Made by a program: the position numbers and the translations under genes
Shown here: piece after piece, positions 18,960 to 27,200 of the stretch
Position numbering within the stretch: position 1 is the stretch's first letter
How the letters are laid out: the number at the start of each line of letters is the position of its first letter
From: Ramlibacter sp.
GTDB lineage: Bacteria > Pseudomonadota > Gammaproteobacteria > Burkholderiales > Burkholderiaceae_C
DNA length: 36,549 nucleotides
Reading direction: 5' to 3'
NCBI RefSeq assembly: GCF_028292805.1
Contig: NZ_JAQGLS010000138.1
Coordinates: 1 to 36,549, forward strand
Notes under the pieces: generated by a model
The model's database searches: none
The model's input: the letters and a program-made list of their open reading frames with translations, nothing else
Told to the model about the DNA's origin: nothing

Positions 18960-19412
18960 ATGGAGAAAGCCCTCCCGGCCATCCCGGCCAAGCGCTACTT
19001 CACCATCGGTGAGGTCAGCGAGCTGTGTGGCGTCAAGCCTCACGTGCTACGGTATTGGGAGCAGGAGTTCACCCAGCTGCGGCCCATGAAGCGGCGCGGC
19101 AACCGGCGCTACTACCAGCACCACGAGGTGCTGATGATCCGGCGCATCCGCGATCTGCTGTACGACCAGGGCTTCACGATCAGCGGCGCGCGCAACAAGC
19201 TGCAGGAGATCGTGCAGGGCGAGCGCGACCGCAGGCGCAACGGCGAGGTCATGCTCGAAGGCGTGGAAGTGATCGAAGGCGACGACACCGGGCTCGACAG
19301 CGGCTTTGGCGATTCGGTGCTCGATGGCGGCGGCGACGAGATGACGCAAAAGCTCCAGTTCTTGCGCCGCGAGCTGTTCGAGATCCGCGATTTGTTGAGC
19401 TCGGCGCACTGA
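18960..19412 (+). CDS. MerR family transcriptional regulator
   Basis: RYFTIGEVSELCGVKPHVLRYWEQEFTQLRPMKRRGNRRYYQHHEVLMIRRIRDLLYDQGFTISGARNKL, downstream of ihfA as in many proteobacteria. Confidence 0.93.
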   Translation: MEKALPAIPAKRYFTIGEVSELCGVKPHVLRYWEQEFTQLRPMKRRGNRRYYQHHEVLMIRRIRDLLYDQGFTISGARNKLQEIVQGERDRRRNGEVMLEGVEVIEGDDTGLDSGFGDSVLDGGGDEMTQKLQFLRRELFEIRDLLSSAH

Positions 19413-19453
19413 TTGGCGCAAGCGGCCCGCGCGCCAGCTATAATCGCGGGCTT

Positions 19454-19530
19454 CGGCGTGTAGCGCAGCCTGGTAGCGCACTTGCATGGGGTGCAAGGGG
19501 TCGCGAGTTCGAATCCCGCCACGCCGACCA
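19454..19530 (+). tRNA. tRNA-Pro (anticodon GGG)
   Basis: CGGCGTG acceptor arm pairs with CACGCCG; anticodon stem CTTGC-ATGGGGT-GCAAG gives GGG; TTCGAAT T-loop; encoded CCA; 77 nt. Confidence 0.97.
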
Positions 19531-19538
19531 AGAGTATG

Positions 19539-19573
19539 AAAGCCCGGTTTCCGCAAGGAGGCCGGGCTTTTTG
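19539..19573 (+). terminator. Rho-independent terminator after tRNA-Pro
   Basis: AAAGCCCGG (19539-19547) / CCGGGCTTT (19562-19570) followed by a T-rich run. Confidence 0.8.
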
Positions 19574-19937
19574 CTTTTCTCGCCGGAAAACTGCAGAAAC
19601 TGCAGGCACATCAAAGTGTTAGTCAAAGAGCCTGGCGGTGGTGCTGTTCCTACGGCAAGGCCGTCGAATTTGGCCCTGCGGCGACCGCTGGGCGTCTGAG
19701 ATTTTGGAGCGTGGCGAGTGCCTGACCCAAGGTTTCTCCATGAGGGCCTCGGCCGCGGAGATGGGAAAGTGCCGTGAGCACCGGCTTCCAGATGCGGCAC
19801 TGCTTCCGGCAGTTGGGTCATGAGCCACCAGCCCAGAGCTGTGGCGGCACGGCGGCCAAAGCCAGGGGCTTGCGTTGGGACTCATCCCGGTACTCGTCGG
19901 CCCGAGCGGCTGGGCATCCCAGCTTGAGCGGTGCAGG

Positions 19938-20531
19938 TCAGCGCAATTTTCGTATCGCGAGGTTCGCTGCATTCAAGTCGAAGCCGTTGGGATCAAACGG
20001 CCCACCCCACCACAGCCACATCGCTCCGTGCTCTTCGTGCGCTGTGTCCCGCATGGCGTGCAGGAAGTCCATGTACCCCGGCGTGCCGCCGACGTCTTCG
20101 GGCGGGCATGCGTTGGCGCCAGCCAAGCACATCGGCCAGGTGTTCACGTCTTCCTGCGGCTGCAGCACCTGTTCGATTTTCACCAGGTGCCTCCAGTCGT
20201 CGCCGAAGTCGTAGATGTACTCGAACTCCTGCACTTCATCACCGAGCACGTCGCCGAGCTGGAACCGTTTGTCTTCGAGCAGGTTGCCGTCGAGGCCCCA
20301 TTCGTCGTTGCGGATTCCGAAGCGGCGACCCTCGATACGGAAGTCGTGCAGATGGCTGTTGTTCCAGCCCATGGCGGCCTGGATCACCCGGTCCAGCTTT
20401 GCCAGTGTCAGCGTGTCCGGGACCCATAGCCGGCGCCAAATGGCCGGCTCGATGTCCGCCAAGAGGACCTGCAGTTGATAGATGCGCTGTGGGGCGGTTC
20501 GGCGCCCGGTGCCGATTTTGCGGGTAACCAT
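19938..20531 (-). CDS. Plasmid pRiA4b ORF-3 family protein
   Basis: IYQLQVLLADIEPAIWRRLWVPDTLTLAKLDRVIQAAMGWNNSHLHDFRI...YDFGDDWRHLVKIE...CLAGANACPPEDVGGTPGYMDFL. Confidence 0.93.
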   Translation of the reverse strand: MVTRKIGTGRRTAPQRIYQLQVLLADIEPAIWRRLWVPDTLTLAKLDRVIQAAMGWNNSHLHDFRIEGRRFGIRNDEWGLDGNLLEDKRFQLGDVLGDEVQEFEYIYDFGDDWRHLVKIEQVLQPQEDVNTWPMCLAGANACPPEDVGGTPGYMDFLHAMRDTAHEEHGAMWLWWGGPFDPNGFDLNAANLAIRKLR

Positions 20532-20589
20532 CCGTCAAGGTTAGCAGCCCGGCTGCGGCTGCCAGCGGTGTGGCAGCAACTGGCCGTCG

Positions 20590-21072
20590 CGGCTGGCGCT
20601 GGAAGCGTGAGAGTTCACCCAGGAAACCGTCGCGCTGTTCGTGGCACGGGGTGACATGCGGCTGTGCGTGGCCGAAATGCAGAGCCACCAACCGCTGAGT
20701 CTCCGACGCGAGGTCGGCTACAACGGACGGCTAATCCGTGGCGCGGGCGGCCGGGCCATCTTGGCCTCGTGGCGCCCGGCCCGTGCCAACTTGAGTCCTG
20801 CGCCGCCGGACGCACGTCGACCTGGCCTGGAGTCGCGGCGAGATCTCAATGACGCGAGAGCGTGGCTATGCCATGGGTCATAAGGAAGCGATCCAGGGTG
20901 CGTATGCCGTGGCCGCCCGTTCTTCGACGGTGCCGGCCAAGTCGCAGGATCGCTGGCCGCGTTCGAGCCCGGCGTCCGGTCGACGGCCCAGCGTGTGCAT
21001 GAGTTCGAACGGTACCTTCGGTCTCGGGCCGCCAAGCTGACCCTGGCTTTGGGGGAAAGTTACGTGACTTGA
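20590..21072 (+). pseudogene. Decayed IclR-family regulator (effector-binding domain only)
   Basis: FTQETVALFVARGDMRLCVAEMQSHQPLSLRREVGYNGRLIRGAGGRAILA (frame 1), RERGYAMGHKEAIQGAYAVAA (frame 2), PFFDGAGQVAGSLAAFEPGVRSTAQRVHEFERYLRSRAAKLTLALGESYVT* (frame 1). Aligns by eye with the intact IclR at 33667..34440; HTH missing. Confidence 0.82.
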
Positions 21073-21087
21073 CTCGATGAATGCCAT

Positions 21088-21122
21088 GTCCGTAGAATGA
21101 ACAATCGATTCGTAGTACGGAC
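21088..21122. promoter_or_regulatory. Two weak GTCC-N7-GGAC-like half-matched sites upstream of the Rieske gene
   Basis: 21088-21102 GTCC-GTAGAAT-GAAC and 21108-21122 ATTC-GTAGTAC-GGAC, offset 20 bp; outer arms TGTCCGTA/TACGGACA are perfectly inverted. Confidence 0.55.
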
Positions 21123-21127
21123 AAAAA

Positions 21128-22420
21128 ATGGCGGTCAACGAGATGATGAAAACGCTGGTGCGCACGGGCCCCGGCACCCCCACCGGCAACCTGCTGCGCC
21201 GCTATTGGGTGCCGATCCTCCTGAGCAGCGAGATCGTGGAGCCCGACGGTGCCCAGGTGCGCGTGCAGATCCTGGGCGAGAAACTTCTGGCGTTCCGTGA
21301 TTCCGAAGGCCGCGCGGGCTTGATCAGCGAGTTCTGCTCGCACCGCGGCGTGTCGCTCTACTTCGGGCGCAACGAAGACGGCGGCATTCGCTGTTCGTAC
21401 CACGGCCTGAAGTTCGACATCCGTGGCAAGTGCGTCGACGTGCCGCAGGCGCCGCAAATGTGCGAGAAGATGTCGATCAAGGGCTACCCCTGCGTGGAGC
21501 GCGCCGGCATTGTGTGGGCTTACATGGGCCCTCCCGACAAGCAACCCGAGCTGCCTGGCGTCGAGTGGGCCAACCTGCCGGCGAGCCATGTTTTCGTGTC
21601 GAAGCGGCTGCAGGAATGCAACTTCATGCAGGCCATGGAAGGAGGCATCGACACCAGCCACGTGTCGTTTGTGCACAAGTTCGAGGTCGATGATGACCCG
21701 TTTCACCAAGGCACGAAGGCCAACGAATACATCAAGAAGGACGGCAACGTCACCTTCGAGGTCGAGCGCCACGAAGGGGGACTCACGCTGTTCGGCCGTC
21801 GCATGGGCGAGCCCGATTCCTATTACTGGCGCGTCACTCAGTTCATGTTCCCGTGGTTTACCCTGATCCCCCCGTTCGGCGACCACGCGCTTGGGGGCCA
21901 CGTGTGGGTGCCGATCGACGACGAGCACTGCTGGGCCTGGAGCATCAATTTCCATCCCACCAAGCCGCTGAGCGGCGAGGAAATGCAGCATCTGCAGGAC
22001 GGCAAGGGGGTCCACTGCGAGTATGAACCCGGCGCCGACGTGCCGGGCGGCACGTTCCGGCCGAAGCAGAACAAGGACAACGACTACCTGATCGACCGCG
22101 TCGCGCAGAAGGAGCGGCGTTCGTTCAGCGGCGTGTTAGGCTTCGCGGCGCAGGACGCTTCGCTGCAGGAAAGCATGGGCCCGATCCAGGACCACGATGC
22201 CGAGAAGCTGCTGCCCAGCGACCGCGCCATCGTCATGGCCCGCCGCATGCTGTACGAGGCAGCGGAGAACCTGGAGCAGGGCCTCGAGCCGCCGGCACTC
22301 GCTGCCGCCTCGCAGGCGGTGCGCTCGGCGGGCGTGCTGCTGCCGCGCGACCAGAAGCCGCAGGAATGGGCGAAGGAGCACCTTCGCGACGCCACCACCC
22401 AGCCGGTCTACACGCTGTGA
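21128..22420 (+). CDS. Rieske aromatic ring-hydroxylating oxygenase, phthalate 4,5-dioxygenase-like
   Basis: RRYWVPILLSSEI, Rieske CSHRGVSLYFGRNEDGGIRCSYHGLKFD, and mononuclear iron region EGGIDTSHVSFVH. Confidence 0.92.
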   Translation: MAVNEMMKTLVRTGPGTPTGNLLRRYWVPILLSSEIVEPDGAQVRVQILGEKLLAFRDSEGRAGLISEFCSHRGVSLYFGRNEDGGIRCSYHGLKFDIRGKCVDVPQAPQMCEKMSIKGYPCVERAGIVWAYMGPPDKQPELPGVEWANLPASHVFVSKRLQECNFMQAMEGGIDTSHVSFVHKFEVDDDPFHQGTKANEYIKKDGNVTFEVERHEGGLTLFGRRMGEPDSYYWRVTQFMFPWFTLIPPFGDHALGGHVWVPIDDEHCWAWSINFHPTKPLSGEEMQHLQDGKGVHCEYEPGADVPGGTFRPKQNKDNDYLIDRVAQKERRSFSGVLGFAAQDASLQESMGPIQDHDAEKLLPSDRAIVMARRMLYEAAENLEQGLEPPALAAASQAVRSAGVLLPRDQKPQEWAKEHLRDATTQPVYTL

Positions 22421-23202
22421 GCACTGCGGCAGGCACGCGGCTGGCGGCAGGGTGGCGCTCGTCACCGGCGGTGGCGCCGGCATCGGCGCCGCCACCGCGC
22501 AGCTGTTGTGTTCCGAAGGGGCCGGCATGATGCTGGTCGACGTAGGTTCCGGCGCATTGGCGCGCACCGCGAAGGCCGTGCTGGACGGCCGGCCGGCCGC
22601 GCGCGTGGAGTTCGTCGCCGCCGATGTCGCCGACGCCGCAGCAGCGCAGCGAGCCGCGGCGCGCTGCGAAGAAGTGCTCGGACGGCTCGACGTGTTGGTG
22701 AACAACGCCGCGATGCGCAACTACGGCGCACTGTCCGATGCCACGCCCGAAGCGTGGCAGGCCATGGTCGGCGTCAACATGATCGGCAGCGCGAACTACT
22801 GCCGCGCGGTCTTGCCGCTGTCGCGCCGATCGAGACGTGGCGCGATCGTCAACGTCCCGGCCTGCGACACCGTCACCGGCCGCAAGGGCATGGGCCTCGA
22901 CGACGCGACCGAGGCCGCGATGCTGGCCATGACTCGCACGCTGGCGCTCGAAGAGAGCAGCCATGGCGAGCGCGTGAATGCCATTTTCCCGGGTTCGACG
23001 CCCACGGATTTTCATGTGAATCGCACGCGCGCTGGCGGGACAGCATGGACGGCTCAAGACGCAGCGGCGGGACACCTCGCTGCTGGGGCCTTGTGCGGAC
23101 CCCATGGAGATCGCATGCCCGATCTGCTGGTTGGCATCCGACGAGGCCTCGTTCATCACCGGCACCCCCCCGATGGTGGACGGTGGCCTCCACATCAAGT
23201 GA
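22417..23202 (+). pseudogene. Short-chain dehydrogenase/reductase, frameshifted and catalytically degenerate
   Basis: GRVALVTGGGAGIGAATAQLL...VNNAAMRNYG...IVNVPACDTVTGRKGMGLDDATEAAMLAMTRTLAL in frame 0; C-terminus DTSLLGPCADPMEIACPICWLASDEASFITGTPPMVDGGLHIK* only in frame 1. Confidence 0.85.
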
Positions 23203-23260
23203 GGGCGGCGCCATTGCGGCCGGCCGCAAGCAGAGACAACAAAGCAAGGAGACACGTGTC

Positions 23261-24238
23261 ATGAGCAAGATCAATCGCAGGGCCGCCCTCGTACTGACTG
23301 CCGCAGCCTTGTGCATCGGAACGCCCGCACAGGCGCAGGAATGGGCGCCCAGCAAGCCCGTGCGCATCATCGTTCCCATCGTCGGCAGCACCAATGACGT
23401 GGTGGCCCGCCTGGTGGCGCCGAAACTGCAGGAGGCCATCGGCCAGCCGGTGATCGTCGAGAACAAACCGGGAGCCGGCGGCAACATTGGCGCGGACATG
23501 GTCGCCAAGGCAGCACCCGATGGGCACACGCTGCTGATCGGTTACAACGGCCCGATGGCGATCAACGCCACGCTGTTCGACAAGATGCCGTACGACCCGG
23601 TGAAGGACCTCGCTCCCATCACGCTGGCCGTGAAGTCCCCGCAGTACCTGGTGGTGAACACCGCGACGGGCATCACCAGCGTGCGCGATCTCGTTGCCAA
23701 GGCCAAGGCGGCCCCGGCCAAGTATTCCTACGCCTCCATCGCCATGGGCAGTGCCTCGCATCTCACCATGGAGATGTTCAAGATGGCCGCCAACGTGCGC
23801 ATGACGCATATTCCCTACCGTGGTGCGGGCCCGGCCGTTGTGGATCTGGTGGCAGGCAACGTGCATGCGGCCTTCATGGTGCCGGGCAACGTTCAGCAAT
23901 TCGCCAAGGAAGGCAAGCTCAAGCTCCTGGCTTCCAGCGGCACGAAGCGGTTCGCCAGCACGCCGGACGTGCCGACGCTCATCGAACTGGGCTACAAGGA
24001 CTTCGAGGCGACCTCGTGGATCGGGTTCCTGACCACCGCCGGCACGCCCAAGCCGATCATCGACCGCTATCACCGCGAGATCGTCAAGATCCTGAACTCG
24101 CCGGAGATCACGCAACGGCTGCATGACATGGAGTTCGATGTGGTGGCCACCACGCCCGAGCAGTTTGGCGGGTGGATCAGGGCGGAGATCCCGCGCTGGG
24201 GTGCGGTCATCAAGGCGACTGGCGCGAAGGCCGAGTAA
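23261..24238 (+). CDS. Tripartite tricarboxylate transporter substrate-binding protein (Bug/TctC)
   Basis: WAPSKPVRIIVPIVGSTNDVVARLVAPKLQEAIGQPVIVENKPGAGGNIGADMVAKAAPDGHTLLIG. Confidence 0.93.
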   Translation: MSKINRRAALVLTAAALCIGTPAQAQEWAPSKPVRIIVPIVGSTNDVVARLVAPKLQEAIGQPVIVENKPGAGGNIGADMVAKAAPDGHTLLIGYNGPMAINATLFDKMPYDPVKDLAPITLAVKSPQYLVVNTATGITSVRDLVAKAKAAPAKYSYASIAMGSASHLTMEMFKMAANVRMTHIPYRGAGPAVVDLVAGNVHAAFMVPGNVQQFAKEGKLKLLASSGTKRFASTPDVPTLIELGYKDFEATSWIGFLTTAGTPKPIIDRYHREIVKILNSPEITQRLHDMEFDVVATTPEQFGGWIRAEIPRWGAVIKATGAKAE

Positions 24239-24589
24239 GAGAACCCTCCATGGCACGCGTTCGTCACATCCCCATCCTGACCAACGACCAGGCGGAGCTG
24301 GCTGACGATGCCGTTCGCCTACGAGTTGTGTCCGGCGTCGGCCGCTGCCTGGAGATCGTTTAAGTAGCACGGGCTTGGCGCTGGGCTGGCGCCGACCACT
24401 ACGACCGAGTGCTTCATGCGCGCGATCCTTCCCGACCTGCCGCCGCACGTGGAATGAAAGTTGCGGCCGAATTCATGCGAGCGACGGTATGTACGCGTTG
24501 CGCAAGCGTTCTGCCGGAGACATGTCGCACAGGATATGGGTCAGCGCGATTGCTCATTACCCGGGTCATGGCAAGAATTCCATGCTGCG

Positions 24590-24960
24590 GTCATGCCTCC
24601 CGCCGCGTTCATCGTGCACGGCGCGATCCATTTGGCGCGTCCGACGCGGGTTGCGTCTTGCACACCCACACCGACCCCGGCGTTGCCGTAGCGGCGCAGC
24701 AAGGCGGCGTGCTGCCGCGCTTGCAGCACGTCATGCGCTTACCGGCGCACGGCCTTCCATGACTTCGAAGGCATTGCCCTTTCGACGGGCCGGACAGCCC
24801 GGCCGGTGCGCGATCTCGGTGCCAAGAACGTGCTGATTCTGCGCAACCACGGCCTCTTGACCATCGGGAGGACTGTCGCCCATGCCTTCAAGGAAATGTT
24901 CTTTCTCGAACGGGCTTGCCGGATCCAGGTGCGGGCGCTTGCCGGCAGCGGTCCACTCAG
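24590..24960 (+). pseudogene. Class II aldolase/adducin family pseudogene
   Basis: AAFIVHGAIHLAR (frame 2), DAGCVLHTHTDPGVAVAAQQGGVLPRLQHVMRL (frame 1), FHDFEGIALSTGRTARPVRDLGAKNVLILRNHGLLTIGRTVAHAFKEMFFLERACRIQ (frame 2). Confidence 0.8.
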
Positions 24961-25026
24961 CGTCCGCCCGCGGCGGTCTGTGCGCACGCGTGCGCACAGT
25001 TCTGGCGCGATTCAGGCTGGCTGCAG

Positions 25027-25194
25027 GGGCGCGACTGGAATGCGGTGGTGGTCCCCGCCGGCTTCACCGCATCGGGGCTGCCGGTGGGCTTGCAGATCAC
25101 CACCGGTCACGGCGAAGACTACAAGGCCATCAAGCTGGCCGAGGTGCTGGGCCGGCTCCTCGGGGCGAGTGAGCAGCGGCCCCCTGTAGGCTAG
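25027..25194 (+). pseudogene. Amidase-family C-terminal fragment
   Basis: DWNAVVVPAGFTASGLPVGLQITTGHGEDYKAIKLAEVLGRLLG resembles the C-terminus of amidase signature enzymes; no catalytic domain upstream. Confidence 0.7.
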
Positions 25195-25205
25195 GGCGCA
25201 GGCGA

Positions 25206-26135
25206 TCACCTCGATGTTGCGGCGGGCCGGCGCGCGGCCGCCCGCAGCGCGGCCAGCAGGCCCTCGACCGCCGCCGAGTACACGGCGTCCCTGCGCCAGT
25301 ACATGGTGACGGCGCTCTGCGTATCGATCTTCAGTGGCAGCCGGCGCAGGACCTTGTGGCGCTCCGGCAATTCGATGGCGCGTTCCGACACGACCGCGAC
25401 CATGTCGCTGTCGGCCACCAGTGCGATGGTGGCGAGCACGGAGTTCGACTGCACGCTGTGGCGCGGGATGGCCACGCCTGCGGCAGTGAGCGATGTCTCG
25501 AGCAGCTCGCGCGACGGGATGTCGCGGGTCCACACCACCCAGCGCTGCGACAGCAGGTCATCCCAGCGCAGGTTGCGCCGCGCTGCCAGCGGGTGATTGG
25601 GGCGTACGGCGAAATGCATGCGCTCCTGGTACAAGGCCTCGCTGAGGATGTCGGCGTCCTGGTAGCGGGGAGATGCCCGGCCCACCGCCACGTCGAGCTC
25701 GCGTTGGAGCAGTTGCTGGTACAGGCGGTCCATCGGGGCCTCGAGCAGCTCGATATTTGCTTGTGGCATCGTGGTCAGCAGGTTCAGGACGGCCCGCGGC
25801 ACCACGCTGGCGACCGCCGCGCCGGAGGCCCCCACCACGGCGCGGCCGCTGCTGCCGCTGCGCAGGGCCCCCATCTCGTCGCGGGCACGGTCGAGTTCGT
25901 TGCCGATTCGCTCCGCGAATTGGATCAGCGTGCGGCCGTAGTCCGTGGGCCGCAGACCGCGGGCGTGCCGCTCGAACAGGGGCAGGCCGATGTCGGTCTC
26001 CAGCTCTTTCAGCCATTTCGACAGCGCCGGCTGCGTCATGTGCAGCTGCTCGGCCGAGCGGCTGATGTTCTGCGTGGCGGCGAGGCTCTGCAGCACTTGC
26101 AGCTGGCGCAGCCTGAGTCGATTGGTCCAGTCCAT
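25206..26135 (-). CDS. LysR family transcriptional regulator
   Basis: LRLRQLQVLQSLAATQNISRSAEQLHMTQPALSKWLKELETDIGLPLFERHARGLRPTDYG. Confidence 0.95.
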   Translation of the reverse strand: MDWTNRLRLRQLQVLQSLAATQNISRSAEQLHMTQPALSKWLKELETDIGLPLFERHARGLRPTDYGRTLIQFAERIGNELDRARDEMGALRSGSSGRAVVGASGAAVASVVPRAVLNLLTTMPQANIELLEAPMDRLYQQLLQRELDVAVGRASPRYQDADILSEALYQERMHFAVRPNHPLAARRNLRWDDLLSQRWVVWTRDIPSRELLETSLTAAGVAIPRHSVQSNSVLATIALVADSDMVAVVSERAIELPERHKVLRRLPLKIDTQSAVTMYWRRDAVYSAAVEGLLAALRAAARRPAATSR

Positions 26136-26238
26136 GAGATCAGATATACAGTTAAAGGTATGGATTAGACCAATTAGTCATTTCCCAGGGAATACCTTGC
26201 GTGCCAATACTGGGGAACAAACTATCAGGAGACTGGCC

Positions 26239-27198
26239 ATGATCCGCAACGCCGTTCCCGCGCTGCTTCTTTTTGCCTGCGCGATGGGCGCCCACGCACA
26301 GGATCCTGTTTACCCCAGCAGGCCCATCAAGCTGATCGTCGGCTACACGCCTGGCGGCTCCAACGACGTGGTTGCACGAATCGTCGCCAAGCGGCTCCAG
26401 GAAAGCCTTGGCCAACCGGTCACTGTCGAAAACCGCCCCAGTACCGGCGCGATCGTGGGCGCCGTCGTGACCGCCAAGGCGCCGCCCGATGGATACACCC
26501 TGATGATCGGCGCGAGCGGTCCGATCGTGATCAATCCCGCGACCTACCAGAGCCTGCCGTATTCGCCGCAGAAAGACTTCATCCCGATCTCCCTGGTGGC
26601 CAACTTCCCGCTGATCGTTTCGGTGAAGGCGGACTCCGGGCTGCAAACCATCGCCGATCTGGTGAAGTACACCAGGGAGAACCCGAAGCTCGCCAACTAC
26701 GCGTCGAGCTCCTCCACCTTCCGGCTGGCGTCCGAACTGCTCAAGGAGCGCACTGGAATCGTCGCGGAGCACGTGCCGTATAAGGGCAGCGCCGACTCCA
26801 CGCAGGCGGTGGCCTCCGGCCAGATCACCTTCAGCATGCTCGATCCGGGCCCCGCTGCAGGTGCCATCAAGGGCAACCTGCTGCGCGGCATCGCCGTGAC
26901 GTCGGAACAGCGGATGGGCGCCTATGCCAATGTGCCTACGCTGAAGGAGCAGGGCGTCGATCTGCAGATCAAGTTCTGGATCGGCCTGTTCGCGCCGGCC
27001 GGCACCCCGGCCCCGATCATCAAGCTGCTGGAGCGCGAAACAGCCAAGGCAGTCGCCAATGCCGAAAGCGTCAAGAGCATGGAGCAGCTCGGACTCGAAC
27101 CTGCTTCCAGTTCGTCGGAAGCTTTTGCCCAGCAGATCGGCCGCGAGATCCAGTCCTGGACGGCTCTCGCAAAACAGAAAAACATCAAATCTGAGTGA
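26239..27198 (+). CDS. Tripartite tricarboxylate transporter substrate-binding protein (Bug/TctC)
   Basis: YPSRPIKLIVGYTPGGSNDVVARIVAKRLQESLGQPVTVENRPSTGAIVGAVVTAKAPPDGYTLMIG. Confidence 0.93.
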   Translation: MIRNAVPALLLFACAMGAHAQDPVYPSRPIKLIVGYTPGGSNDVVARIVAKRLQESLGQPVTVENRPSTGAIVGAVVTAKAPPDGYTLMIGASGPIVINPATYQSLPYSPQKDFIPISLVANFPLIVSVKADSGLQTIADLVKYTRENPKLANYASSSSTFRLASELLKERTGIVAEHVPYKGSADSTQAVASGQITFSMLDPGPAAGAIKGNLLRGIAVTSEQRMGAYANVPTLKEQGVDLQIKFWIGLFAPAGTPAPIIKLLERETAKAVANAESVKSMEQLGLEPASSSSEAFAQQIGREIQSWTALAKQKNIKSE

Positions 27199-27200
27199 CC

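Noticed and set aside
19590-19935. Possible transposase or integrase remnant after tRNA-Pro
   Set aside because: Short ORFs on both strands (e.g. 19619..19972) show no motif I can recognise; left unannotated.
24241-24363. Short ORF MARVRHIPILTNDQAELADDAVRLRVVSGVGRCLEIV as a real gene
   Set aside because: Perhaps a carboxymuconolactone-decarboxylase-like N-terminus, but too short and too degenerate to call.
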